From positions 738-7,541 of the forward strand of contig NZ_LATL02000022.1 in assembly GCF_000972705.2 (NCBI RefSeq): 6,804 bases of DNA, given 5' to 3'. The stretch comes from Limnoraphis robusta CS-951. Lineage in GTDB: Bacteria; Cyanobacteriota; Cyanobacteriia; Cyanobacteriales; Microcoleaceae. The position numbers were made by a program, and so were the translations under genes. The notes under the pieces were generated by a model that was not told where the DNA came from, did not search any database, and was given only the letters and a program-made list of their open reading frames with translations. Below, in pieces: positions 1 to 6,329 of the stretch. Position 1 is the first letter of the stretch, and each line of letters opens with the position of its first letter.

Positions 1-2
1 GT

Positions 3-188
3 TTTTCTAATCCTTTTACGATGATTTTTAATGTGATTTGGGTGATCTTTTTTGGTTGGGAAATTGCCCTTTCTCATTTAGTTCATGGGCTGATTTTATT
101 GATTACGATTATCGGGATTCCTTTTGCTCAACAACATTTTAAACTGATTCCACTGGCTCTATTTCCTTTTGGGCGAGAACTTCGTTAA
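3..188 (+). CDS. YccF domain-containing membrane protein, C-terminal part (5' end outside window)
   Basis: The frame is open from the left edge to TAA at 186-188 and gives 61 residues. It reads IFNVIWVIFFGWEIALSH, then a hydrophobic segment ending in TIIGIPF, then KLIPLALFPFGRELR at the C-terminus. This pattern (N-I/V-I-W-x-I-F-F-G-W, IIGIP, F-K-L/I, A-L-W/F-P-F/V-G-R) is the conserved second half of the YccF (DUF307) domain known from E. coli YccF. Two membrane segments are visible, roughly residues 8-25 and 29-43. YccF proteins are small inner-membrane proteins with no firmly established biochemical role, so no function is assigned. The protein stops directly after the domain, as many short bacterial YccF proteins do. 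The start and first domain half are missing because of the window edge, not because the gene is broken. It is convergent with the helicase gene at 557-2899. Confidence 0.85.
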   Translation, partial: FSNPFTMIFNVIWVIFFGWEIALSHLVHGLILLITIIGIPFAQQHFKLIPLALFPFGRELR

Positions 189-218
189 AAACGATTAAAT
201 ATTTGCTACATATGATTG

Positions 219-316
219 ATAATGCTGTAGGGGCGGGTTCCGAACCCATTTATATATCCCACACATCATCTTAATAAACCCGCCCCCTCTTGCAGGAAAT
301 TGATCTGTAGCATTAT
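219..316. repeat. Palindromic repeat element 1 (GGGGCGGGTT stem)
   Basis: A perfect 10-bp inverted repeat GGGGCGGGTT (230-239) / AACCCGCCCC (277-286) encloses a 37-nt loop. An outer 8-bp inverted repeat, ATAATGCT (219-226) / AGCATTAT (309-316), is nested around it. The left arm also forms its own small hairpin, GGGTTC-C-GAACCC, at 235-247. The stem is far more G+C-rich than its surroundings. The left arm matches the right arm of element 2 in inverted orientation over 20 bp with two mismatches, which points to a dispersed repeat family rather than a chance palindrome. It begins about 30 bp after the YccF stop codon and may attenuate transcription from that side. Confidence 0.7.
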
Positions 317-394
317 TTTTTCGATTTCATATGATTTAATCTCTAAAGGTTCATCTAATAAAAGTTGACCATTTTCATCACTTTTTCCTATCAT
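266..394 (-). other. Short ORF of 42 codons between the two repeats, possible gene remnant
   Basis: Reading the minus strand from ATG at 394-392 to TGA at 268-266 gives a 42-residue peptide starting MIGKSDENGQLLLDEP and continuing LEIKSYEIEKIMLQINF. The first 33 or so residues have a protein-like, charged composition. The last residues are encoded by the right arm of repeat element 1, and the start codon sits inside the ATCATA repeat that borders element 2. No Shine-Dalgarno is visible upstream. I do not recognise a family. It may be a leftover of a small gene cut by repeat insertion, or simply a chance ORF. No function is proposed. Confidence 0.25.
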
Positions 395-396
395 AC

Positions 397-515
397 CATG
401 TCCGGTTGATTAATGCGTGTTCTGAAGGCGGGGCGGGTTTTTTTAATTTAGTAATAGGTGTCAGAGATGGTTTAGAACCCGCCCCTACAGAATGATTCTT
501 GATTAGTCGGACATG
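397..515. mobile_element. MITE-like palindromic element 2 with flanking ATCATA direct repeats
   Basis: The ends are a perfect 8-bp inverted repeat, CATGTCCG (397-404) / CGGACATG (508-515). The symmetry continues inward imperfectly: 20 of 31 positions match between 397-427 and the complement of 485-515. Next comes the core stem GGGGCGGGTT (430-439) / AACCCGCCCC (476-485) around a 36-nt A+T-rich loop. A 6-bp direct repeat ATCATA lies at 390-395 and 516-521, like a target-site duplication, with one unexplained base (396) on the left. There is no transposase ORF, so if mobile it would need help in trans. The left stem runs into seven Ts (438-444), so it might also act as a plus-strand terminator. 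Size and structure fit a miniature inverted-repeat element, but a second copy is needed as proof. Confidence 0.5.
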
Positions 516-535
516 ATCATATAAACTTTTATTAG

Positions 536-548
536 GGGGAAAATCCCC
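536..548 (-). terminator. Short hairpin just downstream of pcrA, weak terminator candidate
   Basis: GGGGA (536-540) and TCCCC (544-548) form a 5-bp stem with a 3-nt loop, 8 bases past the pcrA stop codon on the minus strand. It is followed by TAATAAAAG rather than a run of T, so intrinsic termination would be weak. The larger palindromes further along may contribute. Confidence 0.3.
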
Positions 549-556
549 ATCAAATT

Positions 557-2899
557 TTACTCTAATTTTTCTAAAGGAACAATCTGCGGATCAAGAATTT
601 TCGGGCTGGAAGTTGTGAATTTAACGGCGATGGATATTTTACCTTTGTTTCCAAAAATATGGGTGACTTCTCCAATTCCAAAAGATCGATGAAGTACGCG
701 ATCGCCAACAGCAAAGCTTTCGACTTTTGAGGGGGTTTGATTCTTTTTTTCGGGAGTTTTTTGAGTCTTTTTAGTTGATTTTGCAGGTTGAGTAACCGGG
801 AGATAACCTTTGATGAGATCTGGGGGTAATTCTTTCAAAAACATCGAAGGAATGCAGGGTTCTAAATATCCCCAGAGACGACGTTCTCGGGCGTGTGAGA
901 GGAATAACTGTTCTTTTGCGCGAGTAATTCCCACATAACAAAGTCGCCGTTCTTCTTCGAGGGCTAAGGGATCATTTAAACTGCGGAAATTGGGGAATAA
1001 TCCTTGTTCCATTCCCACTAAAAATACTATCGGAAATTCTAAGCCTTTGGCGGAATGAAGCGTCATTAAAGAAACGGCTTGTTCCCCTTCCTGGAGATTA
1101 TCTAAATCAGACGCTAGAGAAGCACTGGCTAAAAATCCGCCGAGGGTTGTATCTTCAGAATCTTCTTGAAATTGTGCGACGGCGTTACTCAATTCTTTAA
1201 TATTTTCAAGGCGACTTTCGGCTTCATCTGTGCCTTGATTTGTCAAATCTAGAATATAGTCAGATTCCTGCATTACACCGTCTAAAATATCAAGCACCGT
1301 GTAGGATGCGATTCGTTCTTGCCAAGATGATATCATTTGAGCAAACTGATTAACAGCTTTTGCTGAACGTCCAGCTAAGGTATTTACTGAGTCTTGATCG
1401 CTGACAATTTCCCACAGGGGAACGCCCAATTGTTGCGCCGCATTGACTAAGCTATCAATGGTAGTTTTACCAATTCCTCTGCGGGGTGTATTGATAATTC
1501 GCATTAAACTCATGCTATCAGCAGGATTGGCAATCACTCGTAAATATGAAATTGCGTCTTTGATTTCTTTGCGATCATAAAACTTTAAGCCGCCCACAAC
1601 TCGATAGGGAATATTGCTTTTAATTAAAGCATCTTCTAAGGCACGAGATTGAGCGTTAACGCGATAAAGTATTGCAAAACTACCATAACCTAATTCGGGA
1701 TGTTGTTGGGTTAAATTGTTAATTTGAGTGGCAATAAATCGGGCTTCTGCGGCTTCATCGTCGGCTTGATAACAGAAAATAGGCGGCCCTTCTCCGCGTG
1801 TCGGACGCAATACTTTTTCAATACGGGTGGTATTATTTTGAATGAGTTGATTGGCGACTTCGAGAATATTTTCCCGTGAGCGATAGTTTTCTTCTAATTT
1901 AATCATGGTGCGGGTGTCGTCATCGGCTAAACCGTCCCCAAAATCCTCTTGAAATTCTAACAGAATGGTATAGTCTGCCATGCGGAAAGAATAAATCGAT
2001 TGATCGACATCTCCGACGACAAAGATTGAACGATTTTTCCAGTTGTTAAAGGTTCTCGGATGTTCGCCGTTGGTGACTAATAGCCGAATGAAATCATATT
2101 GAGTGCGGTTGGTATCTTGATATTCATCGACTAATATATGGCTGAATTTTTGATGCCAATAGGCTAGAACTTGTTCGTTTTGCTGGAATAGTTCAACGGG
2201 AACTCGAATTAAATCATCAAAATCTAGGGCGTTATTGGCGGCGAGATTATCTTGATAGATGCTGTAAACGTCGGCAATGACTCGACCATTATATTCAGGA
2301 TTTTCTCGTTGATAAGCTAGGGGAGAAAGCCCTAAGTTTTTGGCGTTACTAATTTGATAGCGAACTTTTCGAGGCTCGAACTTTTTCTCATCTAAGTTAA
2401 GCTGTTTGGTGACGATTTGCTTGACTAAACTTTGAGCATCGGATTCATCAAAAATCGAGAAGTTTTGTTGCCACTGTCTGCCTTTTTCGTCGGTATATTT
2501 GTTGATATCGTAGCGAAGAATTCGCGCACAAAGACTGTGAAAAGTTCCCATCCACAGATGTTTAGTAATACTGCGATAAACTTGCGATCGCAACTTCGTT
2601 TGTTCGGGGGGAGTCAAGGCGGAAAAGGGTTTTTGATACTGAGTTTGCGCCTGTTGTTCAGAAAAGATTGTCTCGACTCGTTCTTTAATTTCTCGGGCGG
2701 CTTTGTTGGTAAATGTCACCGCCAAAATATTCTCGGGATGAACGTGATGGGTTCGCAATAGGTTGGCAATGCGATAGGTTAACGCCCGAGTTTTACCCGA
2801 ACCTGCTCCCGCCACAACGAGCATCGGACCGCAAAAATGTTCGACGGCTTGGCGTTGGCAGGGGTTGAGATGGCTAAGGAAGTCAACGGTCTGAGTCAT
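557..2899 (-). CDS. pcrA: ATP-dependent DNA helicase PcrA (UvrD/Rep family, SF1A)
   Basis: This is a complete 780-residue 3'-5' DNA helicase used in DNA repair, replication restart and clearing proteins from DNA. All SF1A motifs are present in order: Walker A GAGSGKT (31-37), Ia VTFTNKAA (61-68), Ib GTFHS (118-122), Walker B VDEYQD (257-262), III GDVDQSIYSFRMA (296-308), IV NYRS (338-341), V TLHSAKGLEF (613-622), VI YVGITRAKEQL (655-665). A Lys/Thr/Pro/Gln-rich linker (about 704-726) leads to a C-terminal Tudor-like domain (FAVGDRVLHRSFGIG, 729-743), which in PcrA/UvrD binds RNA polymerase. The stretch 79-115 between Ia and Ib is longer than in Bacillus PcrA. The ATG start is supported by the family-typical N-terminus (FLSHLNPCQRQAVEH) shortly before Walker A. 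No clear Shine-Dalgarno is visible, which is common in cyanobacteria. It carries the window's two GCGATCGC sites. PcrA rather than Rep is favoured by the C-terminal domain; UvrD is the equivalent name. Confidence 0.96.
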   Translation of the reverse strand: MTQTVDFLSHLNPCQRQAVEHFCGPMLVVAGAGSGKTRALTYRIANLLRTHHVHPENILAVTFTNKAAREIKERVETIFSEQQAQTQYQKPFSALTPPEQTKLRSQVYRSITKHLWMGTFHSLCARILRYDINKYTDEKGRQWQQNFSIFDESDAQSLVKQIVTKQLNLDEKKFEPRKVRYQISNAKNLGLSPLAYQRENPEYNGRVIADVYSIYQDNLAANNALDFDDLIRVPVELFQQNEQVLAYWHQKFSHILVDEYQDTNRTQYDFIRLLVTNGEHPRTFNNWKNRSIFVVGDVDQSIYSFRMADYTILLEFQEDFGDGLADDDTRTMIKLEENYRSRENILEVANQLIQNNTTRIEKVLRPTRGEGPPIFCYQADDEAAEARFIATQINNLTQQHPELGYGSFAILYRVNAQSRALEDALIKSNIPYRVVGGLKFYDRKEIKDAISYLRVIANPADSMSLMRIINTPRRGIGKTTIDSLVNAAQQLGVPLWEIVSDQDSVNTLAGRSAKAVNQFAQMISSWQERIASYTVLDILDGVMQESDYILDLTNQGTDEAESRLENIKELSNAVAQFQEDSEDTTLGGFLASASLASDLDNLQEGEQAVSLMTLHSAKGLEFPIVFLVGMEQGLFPNFRSLNDPLALEEERRLCYVGITRAKEQLFLSHARERRLWGYLEPCIPSMFLKELPPDLIKGYLPVTQPAKSTKKTQKTPEKKNQTPSKVESFAVGDRVLHRSFGIGEVTHIFGNKGKISIAVKFTTSSPKILDPQIVPLEKLE
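698..705. repeat. HIP1 palindrome GCGATCGC
   Basis: An exact GCGATCGC octamer inside pcrA. This motif is strongly over-represented in many cyanobacterial genomes and supports the taxonomic guess. Confidence 0.8.
2584..2591. repeat. HIP1 palindrome GCGATCGC (second copy)
   Basis: Second exact GCGATCGC octamer, also within pcrA, in the region encoding the insert between helicase motifs Ia and Ib. Confidence 0.8.
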
Positions 2900-2950
2900 G
2901 GCTGCAAAAGGGAAATTTTCCGCTATAGTTTAGGCTACCATGTTCAAGGT

Positions 2951-2976
2951 TCCCCTGACTAAAATTAATCAGGGGA
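2951..2976 (-). terminator. Hairpin downstream of the epimerase gene
   Basis: TCCCCTGA (2951-2958) pairs with TCAGGGGA (2969-2976) in an 8-bp perfect stem. It lies 30 bases past the epimerase stop codon and ahead of pcrA. No U-tract follows on the minus strand (AACCTTGAAC comes next), so it may be a weak or factor-assisted terminator, or an RNA-stabilising 3' hairpin. It suggests that the epimerase and pcrA are not one simple operon. Confidence 0.5.
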
Positions 2977-3006
2977 GGAGTAACAGAGAAACTTATCAAG
3001 TTAGAA

Positions 3007-3996
3007 TTAGCAGTTGTAATAAGTCCGATACCACTCTACAAATCGTTCAATTCCGACTTCAATTGGGGTATCGGGACTAAAGCCAACGTCTTGAACTAAA
3101 GCATCAACATTTGCATAAGTGATCGGCACGTCTCCGGGTTGCATCGGAAGCATTTCTTTGACGGCTTGTTTCCCAATACAGTTCTCTAAAACTTCGATCA
3201 TTCGCAAAAGTTCAACGGGTTTATTATTGCCAATATTGTAGATTTTGTAAGGAGCTTTTGAGTTGCTTTCAGCTTCTGTATTGGGCTGAGGAACGTTATC
3301 TATTACCCGGACAATGCCTTCAACTAAATCATCAATATAGGTAAAATCTCGTTGCATTTTACCATAATTAAAGACTTTGATAGGTTCTCCTGCAAGAATG
3401 GCTTTTGTAAACAGAAAAACTGCCATATCTGGACGACCCCAAGGCCCATAAACGGTAAAGAAACGTAAGCCTGTTAAGGGCATATTATAGAGATGGCTGT
3501 AGCTGTGAGCCATTAATTCATTTGCTTTTTTTGTGGCTGCATATAAACTGACGGGATAATCAACGTTATCTTCAACCGCAAAGGGTATTTTTTTGTTTGC
3601 CCCATAGACTGAACTCGAAGATGCAAAAACCAAATGACCCACGTTTGTATGACGGCAACCTTCGAGAATGTTCATAAAACCCGTGAGGTTGCTATCAGCA
3701 TAAGCATGGGGGTTCGTGATAGAATAGCGAACTCCGGCTTGAGCGGCTAGATTGACAACAACTTCAAATTTTTGTTCAGAAAAGAGCTTTTCTATTTGTT
3801 CGCGATCGGCCAAGTCTAATTGATAAAAGGTGAAATCTTTTGAAGAACTGATTTGCTCAAGTCGATCTTTTTTCAAAGAAACATCATAATAGGAATTGAG
3901 GTTATCTAATCCGATAACGGTGTCCCCTCGTTGCAGTAACCTTTTAGACAAATGAAATCCAATAAATCCAGCCGCGCCTGTCACTAAGATTTTCAC
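3007..3996 (-). CDS. NAD-dependent epimerase, UDP-glucuronate 4-epimerase type
   Basis: A complete 329-residue extended short-chain dehydrogenase/reductase. The NAD-binding Rossmann motif TGAAGFIG is at residues 6-13, with D31 at the end of the second strand. The region VNLAAQAGVRYS (81-92) is characteristic. The catalytic site is formed by the SSSS stretch (126-129) and the YAATK motif (Y152, K156). GPWGRPDMAVFLFTKAI (184-200) and the RDFTYIDD box (216-223) are typical of UDP-glucuronate 4-epimerases, which make UDP-galacturonate for extracellular polysaccharide or lipopolysaccharide. Substrate is inferred from these motifs; a UDP-glucose or UDP-GlcNAc 4-epimerase is the alternative. The start is GTG at 3996-3994: an in-frame stop lies just upstream, no nearby in-frame ATG exists, and a strong purine-rich site precedes it. 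The protein is cytoplasmic. No glycosyltransferases or other sugar-nucleotide genes are next to it here. Confidence 0.9.
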   Translation of the reverse strand: MKILVTGAAGFIGFHLSKRLLQRGDTVIGLDNLNSYYDVSLKKDRLEQISSSKDFTFYQLDLADREQIEKLFSEQKFEVVVNLAAQAGVRYSITNPHAYADSNLTGFMNILEGCRHTNVGHLVFASSSSVYGANKKIPFAVEDNVDYPVSLYAATKKANELMAHSYSHLYNMPLTGLRFFTVYGPWGRPDMAVFLFTKAILAGEPIKVFNYGKMQRDFTYIDDLVEGIVRVIDNVPQPNTEAESNSKAPYKIYNIGNNKPVELLRMIEVLENCIGKQAVKEMLPMQPGDVPITYANVDALVQDVGFSPDTPIEVGIERFVEWYRTYYNC

Positions 3997-4000
3997 AAAA

Positions 4001-4010
4001 CTTTCCCCTT
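4001..4010 (-). promoter_or_regulatory. Shine-Dalgarno site that fixes the GTG start of the epimerase
   Basis: The minus strand reads AAGGGGAAAG, then TTTT, then GTG at 3996. The GGGG core is about 8 bases from the start codon. With the in-frame TGA a few codons further upstream, this makes GTG the only reasonable start. Confidence 0.6.
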
Positions 4011-4101
4011 CTAAACTTCAGGTTTTGACTTCTTTTGGTGTTAACGTTGATTCTATAGACCCAATTTACTAATCGGCTTTAGAGCTTCAGATTAGCAAGT
4101 C

Positions 4102-4146
4102 GCTGTTCTGTAAGATTATGCACTAATTGTAACGGCAAAGAACAGC
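4102..4146. repeat. Inverted repeat in the epimerase leader region
   Basis: GCTGTTCT (4102-4109) and AGAACAGC (4139-4146) are perfect 8-bp complements separated by 29 bases. The pair lies about 105-150 bases upstream of the epimerase start. It could form a leader hairpin in the mRNA or be a split operator. Nothing identifies a binding protein. Confidence 0.35.
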
Positions 4147-4192
4147 TTAGACAAATGCAACCCGTTTCAATGATTTTAACCGTTCTATTAAT

Positions 4193-4221
4193 GTCATAGC
4201 ATATTTTATCAAAATTGTTAA
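4193..4221 (-). promoter_or_regulatory. Candidate sigma-70 type promoter for the epimerase gene
   Basis: On the minus strand TTAACA (4221-4216, 5 of 6 to the -35 consensus) is followed after 17 bases by TATGAC (4198-4193, 4 of 6), which is preceded by TGC as in an extended -10. It would give a leader of roughly 190 bases containing the inverted repeat at 4102-4146. A+T-rich DNA yields such matches by chance, so this is only a candidate. Confidence 0.25.
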
Positions 4222-4261
4222 GTATTAGGTAATTTTCAAGCCCTATCCTCAATCAACTGAG

Positions 4262-5269
4262 TTAACCTCTGGGAGTGACTTCTAGCCAAAGCGGTAAATG
4301 ATCTGAGCCAAGTTTAGGGCCTATTTTTCGGTCTAAAGTCATCAGATCCTCGCTGTACACCGCGTGATCAATTGCAATCATCATAAAAGGAGGTAAACCT
4401 GCTAACCAAGTGGGTTGAAGTCCAAAACCTCGTTGAGAATTTCTCAAATGAGCGGCTTGTAAAAACTGACGAAATCGACTTGACCAAGGGGTAAGATTAA
4501 AGTCACCTATTATAATTACTTGATTTCCCTGATTTTGTTGTTGCTGACTCCAAGCGGCTACTGCATCTAGTTCAGTTTGTTGAAAGTTAGAAGTGCCGTT
4601 ATTTCGAGGACGAGTAACGTGTAAACTGAGAATAGATAGGGTTTGATTCCCTTGTATCTGAGTGGCAATCATCGGACGTTCGGAATTTGAGGGAAAATGA
4701 AGAATTTCTGTGTTTTTAATTTGCAGAGATGGGGGTAAATTTGTCGGGACTAAAAAGGCAACTCCATGAGAATTTTTTAGCGGACGGGACTCGACAACCC
4801 GATAACGAGTAAGATTAGATTCAATCTGATTTAACCATGCGGGTGTCACTTCTTGGAGAAAAATTAGATCGGCATTTTGTTGGTCTAAATATTGCAGTGT
4901 GGGTGTATAATTTGTGTTGTTGCGGTCAAGATTCAGATGAAGTAACTGTAAGGAATTTTGAGCAGTATTATTCCCTTGAACAGCGTTAATATTTTGAGAA
5001 TGTGGGATAAACAAAGGCAAAATTAACAGGACGTTCAGGAATAAGGGGAGACTAAAAGCTAAACTCCAAAAGCGATATTTAATCCCATTTAATAAAATAG
5101 CCAGCAGTAAAATTAAACTCAATTGAACTCGCAAATGATCGAGGAGTTGGAAAACCCACCATTGGCGACCCAAAAAACCCAGAAAAGTTGCAATTGCCGC
5201 CAAAATTGCTATAATATTCATGCCAAAACAGAGATTATTTAATAAGAAATTCAAAGTTCTGTTTCTCAT
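4262..5269 (-). CDS. Membrane-anchored endonuclease/exonuclease/phosphatase (EEP) family protein
   Basis: A 335-residue protein if started at ATG 5269. Three hydrophobic segments (about 13-35, 48-61, 68-88) are followed by a soluble EEP domain (about 106-335), the Mg-dependent phosphohydrolase fold of exonuclease III, DNase I and sphingomyelinase. Visible active-site residues are N113 in LLHLNLD, E140 in LIFLQE, H217 in LSLHVTRP, D256 and N258 in GDFNLTPWS, D301-H302, and D323-H324 in GSDHLPLW. All expected catalytic positions are present. The positive N-terminus (MRNR) and the basic loop between segments 2 and 3 suggest N-in topology with the catalytic domain in the periplasm. The substrate, whether nucleic acid, phospholipid or another phosphodiester, cannot be told from sequence. 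A 12-residue longer version would need a TTG start at 5305 inside pit and is disfavoured: ATG 5269 comes one base after the pit stop codon (TAA-A-ATG), which suggests translational coupling. Confidence 0.88.
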   Translation of the reverse strand: MRNRTLNFLLNNLCFGMNIIAILAAIATFLGFLGRQWWVFQLLDHLRVQLSLILLLAILLNGIKYRFWSLAFSLPLFLNVLLILPLFIPHSQNINAVQGNNTAQNSLQLLHLNLDRNNTNYTPTLQYLDQQNADLIFLQEVTPAWLNQIESNLTRYRVVESRPLKNSHGVAFLVPTNLPPSLQIKNTEILHFPSNSERPMIATQIQGNQTLSILSLHVTRPRNNGTSNFQQTELDAVAAWSQQQQNQGNQVIIIGDFNLTPWSSRFRQFLQAAHLRNSQRGFGLQPTWLAGLPPFMMIAIDHAVYSEDLMTLDRKIGPKLGSDHLPLWLEVTPRG

Positions 5270-5270
5270 T

Positions 5271-6329
5271 TTAATAAACTTGTTGATTGAAGACGTTTTC
5301 CACAATAAAAAGCATCACAAAACCCAAGATAACCGCAATAATGGGAGTCGCTATCCAACCCAATGCAATATTGCGTAAAACTTGCCATTTAATTTGTCTA
5401 TATCCTTTGACTCCATGTAGTAAACCAATACCAATAACTGCACCGACTACCGCTTGAGAACTAGAAACAGGAATGAGCGGAATTGTCGGTAAATTATTAT
5501 TCACCAAAAACTGTTGTAACTGCCTCGAAGAAAATACATATAAAACGAGAGAATGAGCAGTCACAGCAACAAATGCAGCCACCGGAGACAGGGGCATCAG
5601 ATTATTTCCGACTGTCATCATTACGCCTTTAGAGTAAGTATAGACTCCCACAGCTATGGCAATTCCTCCTAATAAAAAAAGCTGTTCTACTGAGCTAAAA
5701 GTCAATTGATTTAGACGAATATCTGTAAAGGGAGAGGAAGGAACAAATACTCCCATGACGTTCCCAATATTATTCGCTCCAAGTGCATAAGAACCAAATG
5801 CACCTGCTAAGATTAAGAAAAAACGAGTGTAGAAGTCTAGCTGAAGTAAATGAGGTTTAATTCCGTTAATGAAAACCACCACAATTTTATAGAGAATAGC
5901 CGCAAAAATTGCCCCTAAAATTGGACAAGCAACCCAAGTCCCTATAATTTTGATTAATGCGTTGATATCGGTTGCTGAACCGCTAAACAAGTTCCAAGCA
6001 ATAATTGCACCTACAATGGCTTGACTGGTAGAGACAGGTAAGCCAATTTGAGTCATCCAAAACACTGTAATTGCGGCAGATAAGGCGGCTGTAAATGCAC
6101 CAGGAAGTGTGTTAATTGCACCTAATTCGCCTAAGCCTTCCGCAGCACCCGCACCCCCAATCACTGCTCCGATTATAACAAAAATACTACAAATAAAAGC
6201 GGCGGTACTAAATCTAACCATGCGACTTCCGACGGCTGTACCGAATACATTAGCTGCATCATTTGCCCCCAAAGACCAGCCCAAAAATAAGCCACTCGAC
6301 AGAAAAATGAGTGTTGCGATGATGTCCAT
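5271..6329 (-). CDS. pit: Inorganic phosphate transporter, PiT family
   Basis: A 352-residue polytopic inner-membrane permease of the PiT family (PF01384), which imports phosphate with a cation (H+ in most bacteria, Na+ in some). The family's internal inverted duplication is clear: GANDAANVFGTAVGS (21-35) is mirrored by GANNIGNVMGVF (184-195), and PVSTSQAIVGA (98-108) by PVSSSQAVVGA (287-297). About ten hydrophobic segments cover nearly the whole length. The size is near the short bacterial Pit proteins and well below E. coli PitA (about 500 residues), because the central cytoplasmic loop is short. The ATG start directly precedes the first membrane helix and no closer alternative exists; only a distant GAGG (about 15 bases away) is seen upstream. 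Some PiT members carry sulfate (CysP), but the neighbouring DUF47 gene favours phosphate. Downstream the EEP gene follows after one base. Confidence 0.93.
   Translation of the reverse strand: MDIIATLIFLSSGLFLGWSLGANDAANVFGTAVGSRMVRFSTAAFICSIFVIIGAVIGGAGAAEGLGELGAINTLPGAFTAALSAAITVFWMTQIGLPVSTSQAIVGAIIAWNLFSGSATDINALIKIIGTWVACPILGAIFAAILYKIVVVFINGIKPHLLQLDFYTRFFLILAGAFGSYALGANNIGNVMGVFVPSSPFTDIRLNQLTFSSVEQLFLLGGIAIAVGVYTYSKGVMMTVGNNLMPLSPVAAFVAVTAHSLVLYVFSSRQLQQFLVNNNLPTIPLIPVSSSQAVVGAVIGIGLLHGVKGYRQIKWQVLRNIALGWIATPIIAVILGFVMLFIVENVFNQQVY

Larger units (their letters stand above)
189..556. other. Convergent intergenic spacer carrying two palindromic repeats
   Basis: This is 368 bp between the 3' ends of the YccF gene (plus) and pcrA (minus). 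It holds no recognisable conserved gene. Its content is two G+C-rich inverted-repeat elements with the same core stem (about 219-316 and 397-515), a perfect 12-bp inverted repeat at 355-366 / 524-535, a short hairpin at 536-548 just past the pcrA stop codon, and a 42-codon minus-strand ORF at 266-394 of doubtful coding status. Since both flanking genes end here, the palindromes are well placed to limit read-through from either side. None has a textbook U-tract on both strands. Confidence 0.8.

Noticed and set aside
189..556. CRISPR array or structured RNA gene such as a tRNA
   Set aside because: The repeats are inverted rather than regularly spaced direct copies, and no cloverleaf or known RNA motif can be drawn.
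2432..2761. Plus-strand ORF of 109 codons
   Set aside because: It is antisense to the conserved N-terminal part of pcrA (motifs Ia and Ib region), has no recognisable domain, and its composition is that of a reverse-frame shadow.
2899..2945. Promoter TTGAAC / TATAGC upstream of pcrA
   Set aside because: The spacing is only 14 bases, too short for a sigma-70 promoter, and no better pair was found.
5271..6329. Sulfate permease (CysP-like) instead of phosphate transporter
   Set aside because: Both belong to the PiT fold, but the DUF47 neighbour and lack of sulfur-assimilation genes favour phosphate. Not excluded by sequence alone.
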